From: Ottowia beijingensis
Lineage (GTDB): Bacteria > Pseudomonadota > Gammaproteobacteria > Burkholderiales > Burkholderiaceae_C
Length of the DNA: 64,000 nucleotides
Direction of reading: 5' to 3'
Assembly: GCF_013423955.1 (NCBI RefSeq)
Contig: NZ_JACCKX010000001.1
Coordinates: forward strand, 3,906,001-3,970,000
A program made the position numbers and the translations under genes. Positions within the stretch are counted from its first letter, which is position 1, and every line of letters starts with the position of its first letter. Positions 10,620-20,113 of the stretch are shown here, one piece after another. Under the pieces are notes generated by a model that was not told where the DNA came from, searched no databases, and saw only the letters and a program-made list of their open reading frames with translations.

Positions 10620-12667
10620 TCAGGTTGAAAGCAGCGGGTCGAGGTCGCCCAGGGTGAAGCCGAAGCCGGCCTCCTCCGCGAGACGCTGGAGATCGTTCTC
10701 GAGCTGGTCGCGATCCTGCTGGCGCGCCCAGAACACCGGGCCGCCCTCCCAGCGAGGAAAGCCATAGCCTTGCACCAGCACTACGTCGATGTCGCTGGGG
10801 CGGGACGCCACTCCTTCGGCGAACAGCAAGGCGGCCTCGTTGACCATGGCGAGTAGAGCCCGGCGTTGGATCTCTTCAGGTGCGAGCCTGCGCCGGGTGA
10901 TGCCGCGCTGCGCGCTCGCCTGCTGGACCATATCGCGGACAGCCGCATCGGTGGTCTTCTCTTGCTTGCCGTCTACATAGGCGTAGTAGCCCGCACCTGT
11001 CTTGCGCCCCAGGCGCCCAGCCTCGCACAGCTGATCCAGAATGGACACGTAGCGTTCGCGCGAATCACGCGTCGCCGCCTGCGCCTTGCGCATGCGCCAG
11101 GCAATGTCGAGGCCGGAGAGATCGGCCACAGCGAACGGTCCCATCGCAAAGCCCAGCCCGGTCAGCGCGTTGTCCACATCCTCAGGCCAGGCTCCGTCCT
11201 CGAGCATGAACTCGCACTGGCGGCGGTAGGCGTTGTAGATGCGGTTGCCGATGAAGCCGAAGGCATTGCCGGTCAGCACGGGCATCTTTTTGAGGGTGGC
11301 ACCGAGCGCCATGCCGGTGGCCAGCACATCAGGGGCGGTCTTTGCGCCGCGCACCACCTCCAGCAGCTTCATCACGTTGGCCGGGCTGAAGAAATGCAGC
11401 CCCAGCACATCCTGTGGCCGCAAAGTGGCCGCAGCAATCGGGTCGATGTTGAGGTAGGAGGTGTTCGTCGCCAAGACGGCACCCCGCCGCGCATGGGCGT
11501 CGATCTTGCGAAAGACCTCCTGCTTGACGGCCATGTCTTCGAAGACCGCCTCGATCACCAGGTCGACCTGCTGCAGACGTTCCCATTCGAGGCTGGTCTG
11601 AAGGCGTGCCTCATTGGACGACGCGGCATCGGCCGAGAGCTTGCCTGCAGCGACGCGCTCACGGTAGTGGTCCGTGATGCGTTGCCGCCCTCGTTCCAGC
11701 GCAGCTCCGTCCTGCTCAAGCAACAGCACGGCCAAGCCCGCGTCGAGCGCCGAGATGGCGATGCCCGAGCCCATGGTGCCAGCCCCGATCACGGCAATGG
11801 AACGCACCTCGCGCGCAGGAGCTGAAACGCCTGCGGCAGCTTGGTGGCTTCCCGCTCGACCTTGAACTGGTATCGCAGCGCCTGGGCGGCAGTCGTGGGC
11901 ACAAGGGCCAGAAACAGTTCGCGCTCCTTCTGCAGGCCTGCGTCGAACGGCAGCGTCGACGCAGCCAGCGCGTCGAGCAGCGCGCCATAAGCCGGCTGCA
12001 GCTTCTGACGGGCGGTGAGCTTCGCCCGCTGCGCAGCCACCGTGGACTGCACCTCCGCAGCATCGAGTTCGCCATCCCGAGCCCGCGGATAGGGAGCGCC
12101 CTTTTCCGCGAGCGCCGTCGCGCGCGCAGCGGCTGCGCCAATGACATCGCCGGCCACCACGTCGTCGAAAAGGCCCGACGTGGCGAGTTGTCGAGCGCCC
12201 TGGGGCTGACCGCCGGACATCAGCGCATGGGCGGCGGCAATGCCTACGAGGCGAGGCAGCCGCTGCGTTGCGCCAGAGCCGGGGATCAGGCCCAGCGTGA
12301 TCTCGGGAAGCCCGATTCGGGCCTTTTCCTGTGCGATACGCCCATGGCAGCCCAGCGCCAGTTCCAAGCCACCGCCCAAGGCAACGCCGGAGATCGCGGC
12401 CACGACGGGCTTGCTGCTCGCCTCGAGACGGGCGATAACTGTGCGGAGGATGGGCTCCTGCAACTGGCGCGGCGTGCCGAACTCGGTTACGTCCGCACCG
12501 GCCGAGAATGCCTTCTCGCTACCGGTCAGCACAATGCCTCGCACGGCGGAGTCGGCCTCCGCGGCGTCGAGGTGCTGCACGATGCGTTCGCGCAATGCGT
12601 GGCCCAGACTGTTGACGGGCGGGTTGTCCAGGGCGATGACGGCGATGCCGTTGCGTATGTCGAGCAT
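10620..12667 (-). CDS. FadB/FadJ-type enoyl-CoA hydratase / 3-hydroxyacyl-CoA dehydrogenase (apparent frameshift)
   Basis: Bifunctional beta-oxidation enzyme of about 682 residues. Residues 1-190 form a crotonase domain with AFSAGADVTEFG and ISGVALGGGLELALGCHGRI, and the catalytic glutamates lie in the LPEITLGLIPGSGATQRL region. Residues about 290 onward form the NAD-binding dehydrogenase, with VIGAGTMGSGIA, LPQDVLGLHFFSPANVMKLLE-like sequence and GFIGNRIYNAYR. The halves fall in two frames that meet inside the linker LLRAREVRS; one base is missing near 11808-11816. I prefer one fused gene because the linker joins seamlessly and no start signal precedes the second half. ATG 12667 lies 8 bp after the dehydrogenase stop. 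Confidence 0.85.
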
Positions 12668-12675
12668 GGGCAACC

Positions 12676-13836
12676 TCACTCGGCCTTCATCAGCTGCTTG
12701 CCGATGACCAGTTGCTGGATCTGCGTGGTGCCTTCGTACAGGCGCAGCAGGCGCACGTCGCGGTAGAAGCGCTCGACCGGAAACTCGTTGATGTAGCCCG
12801 AGCCGCCGTGGATCTGCACGCCACGGTCGGCCACGCGGCCCACCATCTCGGTCGTGAACATCTTGGTGCACGAGGCGCGCATGCTCACTTCCGGATCGGT
12901 GACCCCAAAGGGCTTGGCGTCGTAGCGCTGGGCGGTTTCGCGCACCAACGCCCAGCCGGCCAGCAACTCGGCCTGGCTATCGGCCAGCATGGCCTGAACC
13001 AATTGGAAGTCGCCGATGCGCTGGCCGAACTGCTTGCGCTGCTGCGCGTAGGCCACACTCTCCCGCAGGATGCGCTGCGCCATGCCGCAGGCCAGCGCCG
13101 AGATGTGCAAGCGGCCACGGTCGAGCACCTTCATTGCCGTCTTGAAGCCCTTGCCTGCTTCGCCGCCGATGATGCTGGCGGCGGGAACTCGCACGTTATC
13201 GAGGTTGACGTCGCAGGTGCGCGTGCCTTTCTGTCCCATTTTCTTGTCGGACTTGCCAAGCGTCAGACCTGGCAGGCCGGCGGGGACGATGAAGGCCGAG
13301 ATGCCGCCCGCGCCCGAGCCGCCGGTGCGCGCCATCAGCGTGAAGGCACCTGCGCGCGGCGCATTGGTGATGAAGCGCTTGGTGCCGCTAATCAGGTAGT
13401 CGCTGCCGTCCGCCACGGCCTTGGTCTTCAGCGAGGCAGCATCCGACCCCGCATCGGGTTCCGTGAGCGCGAAGGAGATGATCAATTCGCCGCTGGCGAT
13501 GCGCGGCAGGTACTCGGCCTTCTGTTCGGGCGTGCCATCCATCAGGATGCCTTGCGAGCCGATGCCGATGTTCGTCCCCGCCACCGAGCGGAAAGCGAGC
13601 GCCGTCTGGCCGAGTTCATAGGCCACCTCGCACTCCTGTGCCATCGACAGGCCAACGCCGCCGTACTCCTCAGGAATCGAGATGCCGAACAGGCCAAGCT
13701 CTTTCATGTCGGCCACGATGTCGGCCGGTACTTCGTCGTGCTCTTCGAGATGGTTTTCGGCGGGCACCAGCCGCTCGCGGACAAAGCGTTGAACGCTGTC
13801 TTTCAGCAGTTGGAAGGTTTCTTGATCAAGCGCCAT
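12676..13836 (-). CDS. acyl-CoA dehydrogenase
   Basis: Intact, 386 residues, FAD-dependent. It desaturates acyl-CoA to trans-2-enoyl-CoA and passes electrons to ETF. Visible family signatures are FALTEPDAGSDAASLKTKA (about residues 120-140) and RDVRLLRLYEGTTQIQQL near the C-terminus. The catalytic base is expected in the C-terminal RFYRDVRLLRLYEGT region. A strong ribosome binding site AAAGGAG sits 7 bases before ATG 13836. It is the first gene of the leftward operon to ETF-QO and diverges from the LysR gene at 13940, the usual layout for LysR control. It could be a glutaryl- or medium-chain dehydrogenase; chain-length preference cannot be read from sequence. Confidence 0.92.
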   Translation of the reverse strand: MALDQETFQLLKDSVQRFVRERLVPAENHLEEHDEVPADIVADMKELGLFGISIPEEYGGVGLSMAQECEVAYELGQTALAFRSVAGTNIGIGSQGILMDGTPEQKAEYLPRIASGELIISFALTEPDAGSDAASLKTKAVADGSDYLISGTKRFITNAPRAGAFTLMARTGGSGAGGISAFIVPAGLPGLTLGKSDKKMGQKGTRTCDVNLDNVRVPAASIIGGEAGKGFKTAMKVLDRGRLHISALACGMAQRILRESVAYAQQRKQFGQRIGDFQLVQAMLADSQAELLAGWALVRETAQRYDAKPFGVTDPEVSMRASCTKMFTTEMVGRVADRGVQIHGGSGYINEFPVERFYRDVRLLRLYEGTTQIQQLVIGKQLMKAE

Positions 13837-13883
13837 GGGGAATCTCCTTTGAATGGGCAGGATTGTTTAATGATCGAATGAAC

Positions 13884-13917
13884 TTGACAATTAGAAAGAA
13901 AATGAACATTCTGTTCA
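13884..13917. promoter_or_regulatory. divergent control region with a 15-bp palindrome
   Basis: The 103-bp gap between the acyl-CoA dehydrogenase and lysR genes is A+T-rich. It holds a perfect palindrome, TGAACA-TTC-TGTTCA, at 13903-13917, and a TTGACA hexamer at 13884-13889 directed toward lysR with no good -10 at the standard distance. LysR regulators bind dyads with a T-N11-A core in such divergent gaps, so this is a candidate operator for the regulator at 13940. The palindrome is seen; its function is inferred. Confidence 0.55.
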
Positions 13918-13939
13918 AAAATTTCGACATATAGGATCC

Positions 13940-14839
13940 ATGGACGCCCACGCACTCACACTCTTCGTCGACATCGTGGAAGCGGGGAATCTCAGCCTGG
14001 CCGCGCGCAACATGAAGATGAGCCGGGCCAATATCAGTTATCACCTGACCCAGCTTGAAAGGTCGGTCGGGATGCAGCTGATGCGGCGCACGACGCGGCG
14101 CGTGGAGCTCACGGACATCGGCCAGCGCCTCTACCACCACGGGTGTGTCATTCGCAATGAAGTGCTCGCCGCCAAGGAGTCGGTGGCCGTGTTCGGTAAA
14201 GGCCTGCATGGCGCGGTTCGGCTCAGCTTGCCCACCGGATTCGGGCACATGGTGATGTCCAGTTGGCTGATCGAGTTCAAGCGCCTCTATCCCGACATCG
14301 ATCTCGATCTGCTGTTCGACAACCGCGTCGACGATCTCCTGCGCGACGAAGTGGACATCGCGGTGCGCGTCATGTCGGAGCCTCCGCAACAGATGGTGGC
14401 CATCGAGCTGGCCCAGGTGCGCTACGTCACCTGCGCATCGATCGACTACGCCCGCGGGCACGCGATGCCAGAGCGGCTGGAGGAACTCGGCAATGTTCCC
14501 CTGATCACGTCGGCTGTGGCAGGGCGCAACCTGAGAGTCTCGGCCTATCAAGAAGGTGAGGAACGGCGCGAACTCACGCTGCACCCCACCCTGGCATCGG
14601 AAAACTTCCAGTTCCTTCGCGAAGCCATCCTCGCCAGTCTGGGCGTCGGTCTCGTCCCCGACTATGTCGTCCGCCAGGATGTAGCCGAGGGACGCATGGT
14701 CACCGCTTTGTCCGATTGGCGCCTGAGCGTATTCGGTACCCGCATGTTCCTGCTTCGCATGCCCGGCGCCTATCAAACCGTTGCGACCCGCACGCTCATC
14801 GACTTTGTCGTCCAGAAGGCAAGGTCTTGGGCAACATAG
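13940..14839 (+). CDS. LysR-family transcriptional regulator
   Basis: Intact, 299 residues. The N-terminal helix-turn-helix reads AARNMKMSRANISYHLTQLE with RRTTRRVELTDIGQRLY, and a LysR substrate-binding domain follows (GAVRLSLPTGFGHMVMSSWL). It is transcribed away from the acyl-CoA dehydrogenase operon (7621-13836) and is its likely regulator. The coinducer is probably the acid or acyl-CoA that the operon degrades; this is inferred from gene order only. The ATG at 13940 follows the palindrome by 22 bp with GGATCC just upstream, a weak ribosome binding site. Confidence 0.9.
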   Translation: MDAHALTLFVDIVEAGNLSLAARNMKMSRANISYHLTQLERSVGMQLMRRTTRRVELTDIGQRLYHHGCVIRNEVLAAKESVAVFGKGLHGAVRLSLPTGFGHMVMSSWLIEFKRLYPDIDLDLLFDNRVDDLLRDEVDIAVRVMSEPPQQMVAIELAQVRYVTCASIDYARGHAMPERLEELGNVPLITSAVAGRNLRVSAYQEGEERRELTLHPTLASENFQFLREAILASLGVGLVPDYVVRQDVAEGRMVTALSDWRLSVFGTRMFLLRMPGAYQTVATRTLIDFVVQKARSWAT

Positions 14840-14916
14840 GGTTGCGCCGGAGTTCGCTCTAGACATCTCCAGTACCTTTGATCTGGACTGAACTGGCAAC
14901 CCGACAACGCCGCGTC

Positions 14917-15795
14917 TCAGTTGACCTGGCCGCTGCGCATCCAGCGCCCCATAGCCTGAGGGTCGGCAGAATCCACGTACTGCGAGACGCCCTTGAGCAG
15001 CCCCAGATCTAGTTGCGCGAGATCCGCCAGCTTCAACGCAAGGTGCAAGTCTTTGCTGACCACGTTGTAGATGGCGGTATAGGCCTCCTCCGAGCGCGCC
15101 CATGCGCGGTACTGCGCCCTGCCCGTTTGGGCATCGGCGGTGAGAAAATTCAGCCCAGTGCTCACGGCCAGGATCGGTGAGAGCCCCTCGAAGCTCACGC
15201 CATGCCGCTGCGCGAGCTCGATGGCCTCGGCGGTGAGGAACATGTTGGTCACGCACAGCATGTTGTTGATCACCTTGACCACCTCCGCCGCGCCCAGCGC
15301 GCCGCAATGGAAAATGCGTTCGCCCATGGCCTCCATCAGGGGCATGACGGCCTGCACGTCGGCGGCGTCGCCTCCCAACATGATGGTGAGCGTGCCCTGC
15401 TCTGCTCCCACAATGCCACCACTGATCGGCGCATCGATCAGGCGCGCACCGGCGGCTTCGATCGGGCCCTTCAGCGCCTGCAAGGTATCCGGCAAGGTAG
15501 TACTCATCATGCAGACAATGGGACGCTGCCCGGGCGCAATCGCCTGCACCAGGCCGCGCTCGCCCAACACGGCTTCCATGATCTGCGCATCATTGGCCAG
15601 GAGTACGACCACCGCATCCGCGCCTGCACAGGCAGCGACGTCAGTAGTGACCGTCGCACCCTCCTGAGCGAACGCCTCGAGCACGGCCTGGTTGCGATCG
15701 CAAACGATCAAATCGAAGCCGGCACGCCGGGCACAGCGGGCCATAGGCGCGCCCATATTGCCGACACCGATGAATGCTACGGTCTTGAGTTTCAT
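14917..15795 (-). CDS. NAD(P)-dependent oxidoreductase, 3-hydroxyisobutyrate dehydrogenase family
   Basis: 292 residues, intact. The Rossmann motif VAFIGVGNMGAPMARCARRA opens the protein. DAPISGGIVGAEQGTLTIMLGG and GAAEVVKVINNMLC are the substrate- and catalytic-lysine motifs of beta-hydroxyacid dehydrogenases (3-hydroxyisobutyrate, tartronate semialdehyde, 6-phosphogluconate-like). I chose ATG 15795 because AAGGAG stands 8 bases ahead; the ATG two codons earlier would overlap its own ribosome site. It is last in the leftward set GntP permease-enoyl-CoA hydratase-this gene. GntP with a tartronate-semialdehyde-type reductase would suit a sugar acid, but the hydratase suggests an acyl-CoA intermediate instead. 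Confidence 0.88.
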   Translation of the reverse strand: MKLKTVAFIGVGNMGAPMARCARRAGFDLIVCDRNQAVLEAFAQEGATVTTDVAACAGADAVVVLLANDAQIMEAVLGERGLVQAIAPGQRPIVCMMSTTLPDTLQALKGPIEAAGARLIDAPISGGIVGAEQGTLTIMLGGDAADVQAVMPLMEAMGERIFHCGALGAAEVVKVINNMLCVTNMFLTAEAIELAQRHGVSFEGLSPILAVSTGLNFLTADAQTGRAQYRAWARSEEAYTAIYNVVSKDLHLALKLADLAQLDLGLLKGVSQYVDSADPQAMGRWMRSGQVN

Positions 15796-15927
15796 GTGCA
15801 TGTCTCCTTCGCTGCGGCGGCTCAGGCGCACCCTTTCCCGTGGGCCGGGCCTGCCACGAAGGCGCCTGACGCCACCACGGCGTCATGATTTCTTGGGATC
15901 TGCCATTCGGGCACACGGCCCGAATGC

Positions 15928-16743
15928 TCAGACAGGGGTACGCTGCGAGAACTTCGGCGCGCGCTTCTCCAGCAAGGCGGCGAGACCCTCCTGCGCCTCG
16001 GGGCCGCCAAACCCCATGAACTCCAGTGCCAGCGAGGTGTCGAAGATCGGACCTGCCTGGCGCAACCAGTTGTTCAGCGCGTACTTGGTCCAGCGCAGCG
16101 CTGCGGGCGCGCCGTTCGCCAGCTTCTGCGCCACCTCCAGAGCCTTCTCCTGCAGGGCGTCGTCTTCGACGGAAAGAGACACCAGCCCCAGCGCCTCGGC
16201 CTGCTCGCCGTTCAGGGGTTCGCACAGCATCAGGTGGTACTTGGCCTTGGCCATGCCACACAGCAGCGGCCAAACGATGGCCGCGTGGTCGCCCGGCGCA
16301 ACGCCCAGCTTGGTGTGGCCGTCCACGATGCGCGCCGTCTTGGCCGCGATGGAAATATCGGCCAGTAGGGCTGCCACCAGACCCGCACCGACTGCCGGGC
16401 CATGGATGGCCGAGACGATGGGCTTCGAGCAGTTGATGATGTTGTAGACCAGGTCGCGCGACTCTCGCCACACCCTGGCACGCACGTTGAAATCGTCCGT
16501 CATCTCCTTGAGCATGGTGAAGTCGCCGCCCGCGGAGAAGGCGCGCCCTGCGCCGCGCAGCACGACAACACTGACGTCCGGGTCGGTATCGATTTCGCGC
16601 CAAACATCGGCAAGTTCGGCATGGCCGCGCGAATCGAGGGCGTTCATGCGCTCGGGCTTGTTCAAGGTCAGGCGCAGTACACCCTCCAGCGGACGATCGA
16701 ACTCGATGGCTTCATAGCCTTGATAACGGTTGCTCTGGGTCAT
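15928..16743 (-). CDS. enoyl-CoA hydratase/isomerase family protein
   Basis: 271 residues, intact crotonase fold. The oxyanion-hole segment AGRAFSAGGDFTML (about residue 65) and IHGPAVGAGLVAALLADISI (about residue 105) are clear. The usual catalytic Glu positions are only partly recognisable (DGHTKLGVAPGDHAA), so it could be an isomerase or hydrolase of the family rather than a hydratase. ATG 16743 is preferred over the upstream ATG 16800 because GGAG sits 6 bases before it and the upstream part overlaps the permease gene. It lies 25 bp after the GntP stop. Confidence 0.88.
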   Translation of the reverse strand: MTQSNRYQGYEAIEFDRPLEGVLRLTLNKPERMNALDSRGHAELADVWREIDTDPDVSVVVLRGAGRAFSAGGDFTMLKEMTDDFNVRARVWRESRDLVYNIINCSKPIVSAIHGPAVGAGLVAALLADISIAAKTARIVDGHTKLGVAPGDHAAIVWPLLCGMAKAKYHLMLCEPLNGEQAEALGLVSLSVEDDALQEKALEVAQKLANGAPAALRWTKYALNNWLRQAGPIFDTSLALEFMGFGGPEAQEGLAALLEKRAPKFSQRTPV

Positions 16744-16768
16744 GTTCAGCTCCAAGGTAGTGAGAGGG

Positions 16769-18159
16769 TCAGACGAGGCCGGTGAGATAGAAAACGGCAA
16801 TCACGAACAGGGCTGCCAAGGTCTTGATCAGCGTGATTGCAAAGATGTCCTTGTAGGCTTGCCGGTGCGTGAGCCCCGTAACCGCAAGCAAGGTGATGAC
16901 CGCGCCGTTGTGCGGCAAGGTGTCCATACCGCCGCTGGCCATGGCCACAACGCGGTGCAGCACCTCCATCGGAATATGGGCGGCGTTGGCCGCAGCGATC
17001 AGGTTCTCCGACATGGCCGCCAGCGCGATGCTCATGCCGCCCGACGCCGAGCCTGTAATGCCCGCCAGCGTGCTCACGGAGACTGCCGCATTCAGCAACG
17101 GGTCCGGCACGCTGTGCAGAGCGTCCCGGATGACCAGGAAGCCGGGCAGCGCGGCGATGACCCCGCCGAAGCCATATTCGGATGCGGTGTTCATGGATGC
17201 CAGCATCGCCCCGCCCACGGCAGCCTTGCTGCCCTCGGCAAAACGCTGCTTCACCGCAGAGAACGCAGTAGCCAACACGACAAGAATGCCCAGCAGCAGC
17301 GCTCCTTGCACCGCCCAGACTGCCGTCAAGCCGGCGATTTGGGTTTCCACGGGCTTGGCCAGCCCCGGAAGGCTGACGCTGTGGAGTGCGCCGTACCACT
17401 GGGGGATCGCTTTCGTCAGCCAGAAGTTACCGATCCCCACCACGAGCAGCGGGAGCACGGCCAACAGCGGCGATGGGAGCTGCTTCCCTGCCAGTTGCTG
17501 CGGCTCATTGGTGTGATCGGAACCATAGCCCTCGCCGTTCCTGGCCGCTACGCGGCGGCGCCACTCCAGATACGCCAGGCCAGTCACGGCCAGGAACAAG
17601 GCGCCCAGCACGCCAAGCACCGGTGCCGCCCATGAGGTGGTGTTGAAGAAGGTCGTCGGAATGATGTTTTGGATCTGCGGCGTGCCGGGCAACGAGTCCA
17701 TCGTGAACGAAAAGGCGCCCAGGGCAATCGCCCCGGGCATCAAGCGCTTGGGAATATTGCTTTGCCGATAGAGTTCAGCCGCAAACGGATACACCGCGAA
17801 CACGACGACGAACACCGATACGCCGCCATAGGTCAGCAGTGCGCAGACCGAGACGATGATGAGATTGGCTCTGGAGCGGCCAAAGTAGCGGATCGCGGTC
17901 GCCACAATCGATTCCGCGAACCCCGACAACTCGATCGCTTTGCCAAACACCGCCCCCAGCATGAAAACCGGGAAGTACAGTTTGAGAAAGCCCGCCATTT
18001 TCTCCATGAAGACGCCGGCGAATACCGGTGCGACGGCGGATGGCTCGAAAAAATAACGGCACCGAGTGCCGCAATCGGCGCCGCCAATATGACACTGTAG
18101 CCGCGGTATGCGGCGAGCATCAAAAATACCAGGGCGCACAGCACCACAACGAATGACAT
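16769..18159 (-). CDS. GntP-family permease (apparent frameshift)
   Basis: Inner-membrane transporter of about 463 residues with about twelve hydrophobic segments. SFTMDSLPGTPQIQNIIPTTFF and ASGGMDTLPHNGAVITLL are hallmark GntP/citrate-proton-symporter loops. The frame from ATG 18159 (GGAG 7 bases upstream) gives MSFVVVLCALVFLMLAAYRG. It stops matching after GAVIF and the next frame continues FEPSAVAPVFAGVFMEKM. One base is missing from the A run 18048-18053. The likely cargo is a carboxylate or hydroxyacid that the two following enzymes convert. It diverges from the LysR gene at 18341. Confidence 0.85.
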
Positions 18160-18315
18160 ATTTGTCTCCAATGCCTATTATTTCTACGGCTGCGGCAAAT
18201 AATTAGAAGCCGAGCGTGGCGTTAGTCGCCGAGCACCTACGAGCAAATATTCGCTGAAGGCTTTTAAATTATCTGGTGCACCATTGCTTCGCGAAAGAAA
18301 ACGATTGCACCCTTG

Positions 18316-18333
18316 TTGTGCACTGATGCACAA
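18316..18333. promoter_or_regulatory. LysR operator candidate, TTGTGCA-N4-TGCACAA
   Basis: Perfect 7-bp inverted repeat with a 4-bp spacer in the gap between the divergent GntP permease and LysR genes. It overlaps the alternative LysR start codon, which argues for the start at 18341. A second short palindrome, TGGTGCACCA, stands at 18274-18283 and shares the GTGCA core. A close copy of the main site lies in front of the CoA-transferase genes (19276). Confidence 0.6.
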
Positions 18334-18340
18334 TAAGCCT

Positions 18341-19246
18341 ATGAAACAGCTTCCGGAATGGAATGACCTAAGAGTCTTCTTGATGGTGGCCCGCCTGGGC
18401 ACGATTTCTTTGGCCGGAGAGAGGTTGGGTATCGAGCACTCCACGGTCTCGCGCCGCATCGACCGTCTGGAAGAGAAGCTGGGCGCGGTGTTGTTCGACC
18501 GTCGCCGCAGCGGCTACACGCTCACCGACGCCGGTCGAAGGCTGATTCCAAATGCCGAGAAGATGGAGGCTGCCCTGCTCGAAGCGGTTGAGCAGAGCCT
18601 GGGCCAGGCGGAAGTCATCGAAGGCACGGTGCGGGTGGGAACGCCCGAGGCCTTCGGCATCCACGTCCTCGCGCCCAGCTTGGCGCGGTTGCGTGATCAG
18701 CACCCTGGGCTGCACATCGAGTTGATGGCACAACCCCAGTTCCCCAGCCTCGTGACCCGGGAGGTCGAGATTCTGGTGACCCTGGAGCCCCCGGAAGCGG
18801 GTCGCTACAAGGTCGCAAGGCTGGCGCAGGTGGACTACTTCCTGTATTGCTCACCCGGCTACCGGACCTCGCACCCACCCATCCGGGAACTTGGTGACGT
18901 GGTCCACCAAGAGTTCGTGGACTACATCCACGACGGATCGGTCAGCGATCGCTACCGGATCCTGCAAGAGTTGACGCCCAACGCGCGTCGCAGCTTTTCT
19001 ACCACCAGCGTCCTGGCTCAACGCACAGCAGCGGCGGCGGGCCTGGGCCTTGTCCTGCTGACGCCGTATGTCGCGCGCCAGGGCAACGACCTTGTGTGCG
19101 TTTTTCCCGACCAGCCGCTGATGACGCGTGGCCTGTGGATTGCCGCGCCAGAAGATCTGCTGAAGATCAGGCGCTACCGCTTTGTCTGGGACCACATTCG
19201 CCAACTGATCGAGCAGCATCCGGATCTGTTCCGCCGCCCGAGCTGA
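18341..19246 (+). CDS. LysR-family transcriptional regulator
   Basis: 301 residues, intact. The helix-turn-helix region reads LGTISLAGERLGIEHSTVSR, followed by DRRRSGYTLTDAGRRL, then a LysR ligand domain. It resembles the subgroup that carries VARLGTIS and HSTVSRRI. It is divergent from the GntP-hydratase-dehydrogenase operon and upstream of the CoA-transferase genes, and the same TTGTGCA-N4-TGCA site precedes both, so it may control all three transcripts including its own. ATG 18341 has no strong ribosome site; ATG 18326 is possible but lies inside the palindrome. Confidence 0.9.
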   Translation: MKQLPEWNDLRVFLMVARLGTISLAGERLGIEHSTVSRRIDRLEEKLGAVLFDRRRSGYTLTDAGRRLIPNAEKMEAALLEAVEQSLGQAEVIEGTVRVGTPEAFGIHVLAPSLARLRDQHPGLHIELMAQPQFPSLVTREVEILVTLEPPEAGRYKVARLAQVDYFLYCSPGYRTSHPPIRELGDVVHQEFVDYIHDGSVSDRYRILQELTPNARRSFSTTSVLAQRTAAAAGLGLVLLTPYVARQGNDLVCVFPDQPLMTRGLWIAAPEDLLKIRRYRFVWDHIRQLIEQHPDLFRRPS

Positions 19247-19275
19247 TCGCAGAATGCGCAATCAAATTGTCATCG

Positions 19276-19293
19276 TTGTGCATAGGTGCACCC
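19276..19293. promoter_or_regulatory. second copy of the LysR operator candidate
   Basis: TTGTGCA-tagg-TGCACCC matches the perfect site at 18316-18333 in its left arm, its 4-bp spacer and the first four bases of the right arm. It stands about 110 bp upstream of the CoA-transferase start, where an activator site would be expected. A further GCAC follows within 15 bp. Confidence 0.5.
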
Positions 19294-19401
19294 TTATTTT
19301 GCACCCATAGCTGTTGCCGAATCGGCCGCTGCCTCGCTAGCATCAGCCTATTGAATGGCATTTCCTCGCCATTTGATTTGTCTTGAAAGGCTGATTCGGA
19401 A

Positions 19402-20104
19402 ATGAGAAAGATATATGGAGACTCGGCGGCCGCTTTAGGCGATGTGGTCAAAAGCGGCCAAACCATTGCCGTCGGGGGTTTTGGCTTGTGCGGAATTCCT
19501 CCGCTTTGATCGAAGCACTGCGCGACAGCGGCGTCAATGGGCTGACCTGCATCAGCAATAACGCCGGGGTCGATGATTTTGGACTGGGATTGCTGCTGCA
19601 AACCCGCCAGATCAAGCGCATGGTTTCTTCCTACGTGGGAGAAAACAAGGAATTCGAGCGGCAATACCTGAACGGGGAGTTGGAGCTTGAATTCAATCCG
19701 CAGGGCACGCTGGCCGAGCGGCTGCGCGCCGGCGGCGCGGGCATACCCGCCTTTTTCACGCGTACCGGCGTTGGCACGGTGGTAGCCGAGAACAAGGAAA
19801 CGCGCGAATTCGACGGGCAAACCTATGTCATGGAGCGTGCCTTGAGAGCGGATGTTTCCTGGTCAAGGCCAAGAAGGCGGACTCATCGGGCAATCTGGTG
19901 TTCTCCCGCACCGCGCGCAATTTCAATCCTGAAGTGGCCATGGCCGGGACTGTGACGATCGCCGAAGTGGAAGAGATCGTGGACTTGGGCCAACTGGACC
20001 CCGATGAGGTGCATCTTCCCGGCATCTTTGTGGATCGCATCGTCGTCGTTCCGAATCCCGAGAAGCGCATCGAGCGCAAGAGCTTCCGCACCCGCAACCT
20101 TTGA
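19402..20104 (+). CDS. 3-oxoacid CoA-transferase subunit A (two apparent frameshifts)
   Basis: Alpha subunit, about 234 residues, of a family I CoA-transferase that moves CoA from succinyl-CoA or acetyl-CoA to a free acid. The N-terminus [20 protein letters not shown] and [16 protein letters not shown] is typical of ScoA/AtoD/Pca[15 protein letters not shown] and the C-terminal [15 protein letters not shown] complete the fold. The gene is in three frames, with one base missing near 19501 and one T missing near 19851. The stop is 9 bp before subunit B. It probably activates the acid that the beta-oxidation operon degrades. Confidence 0.85.
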
Positions 20105-20113
20105 GAGATCGAC

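Noticed and set aside
10620-11807. Separate 3-hydroxyacyl-CoA dehydrogenase gene
   Set aside because: It continues the hydratase through a normal FadB linker once one base is restored; no ribosome site precedes it.
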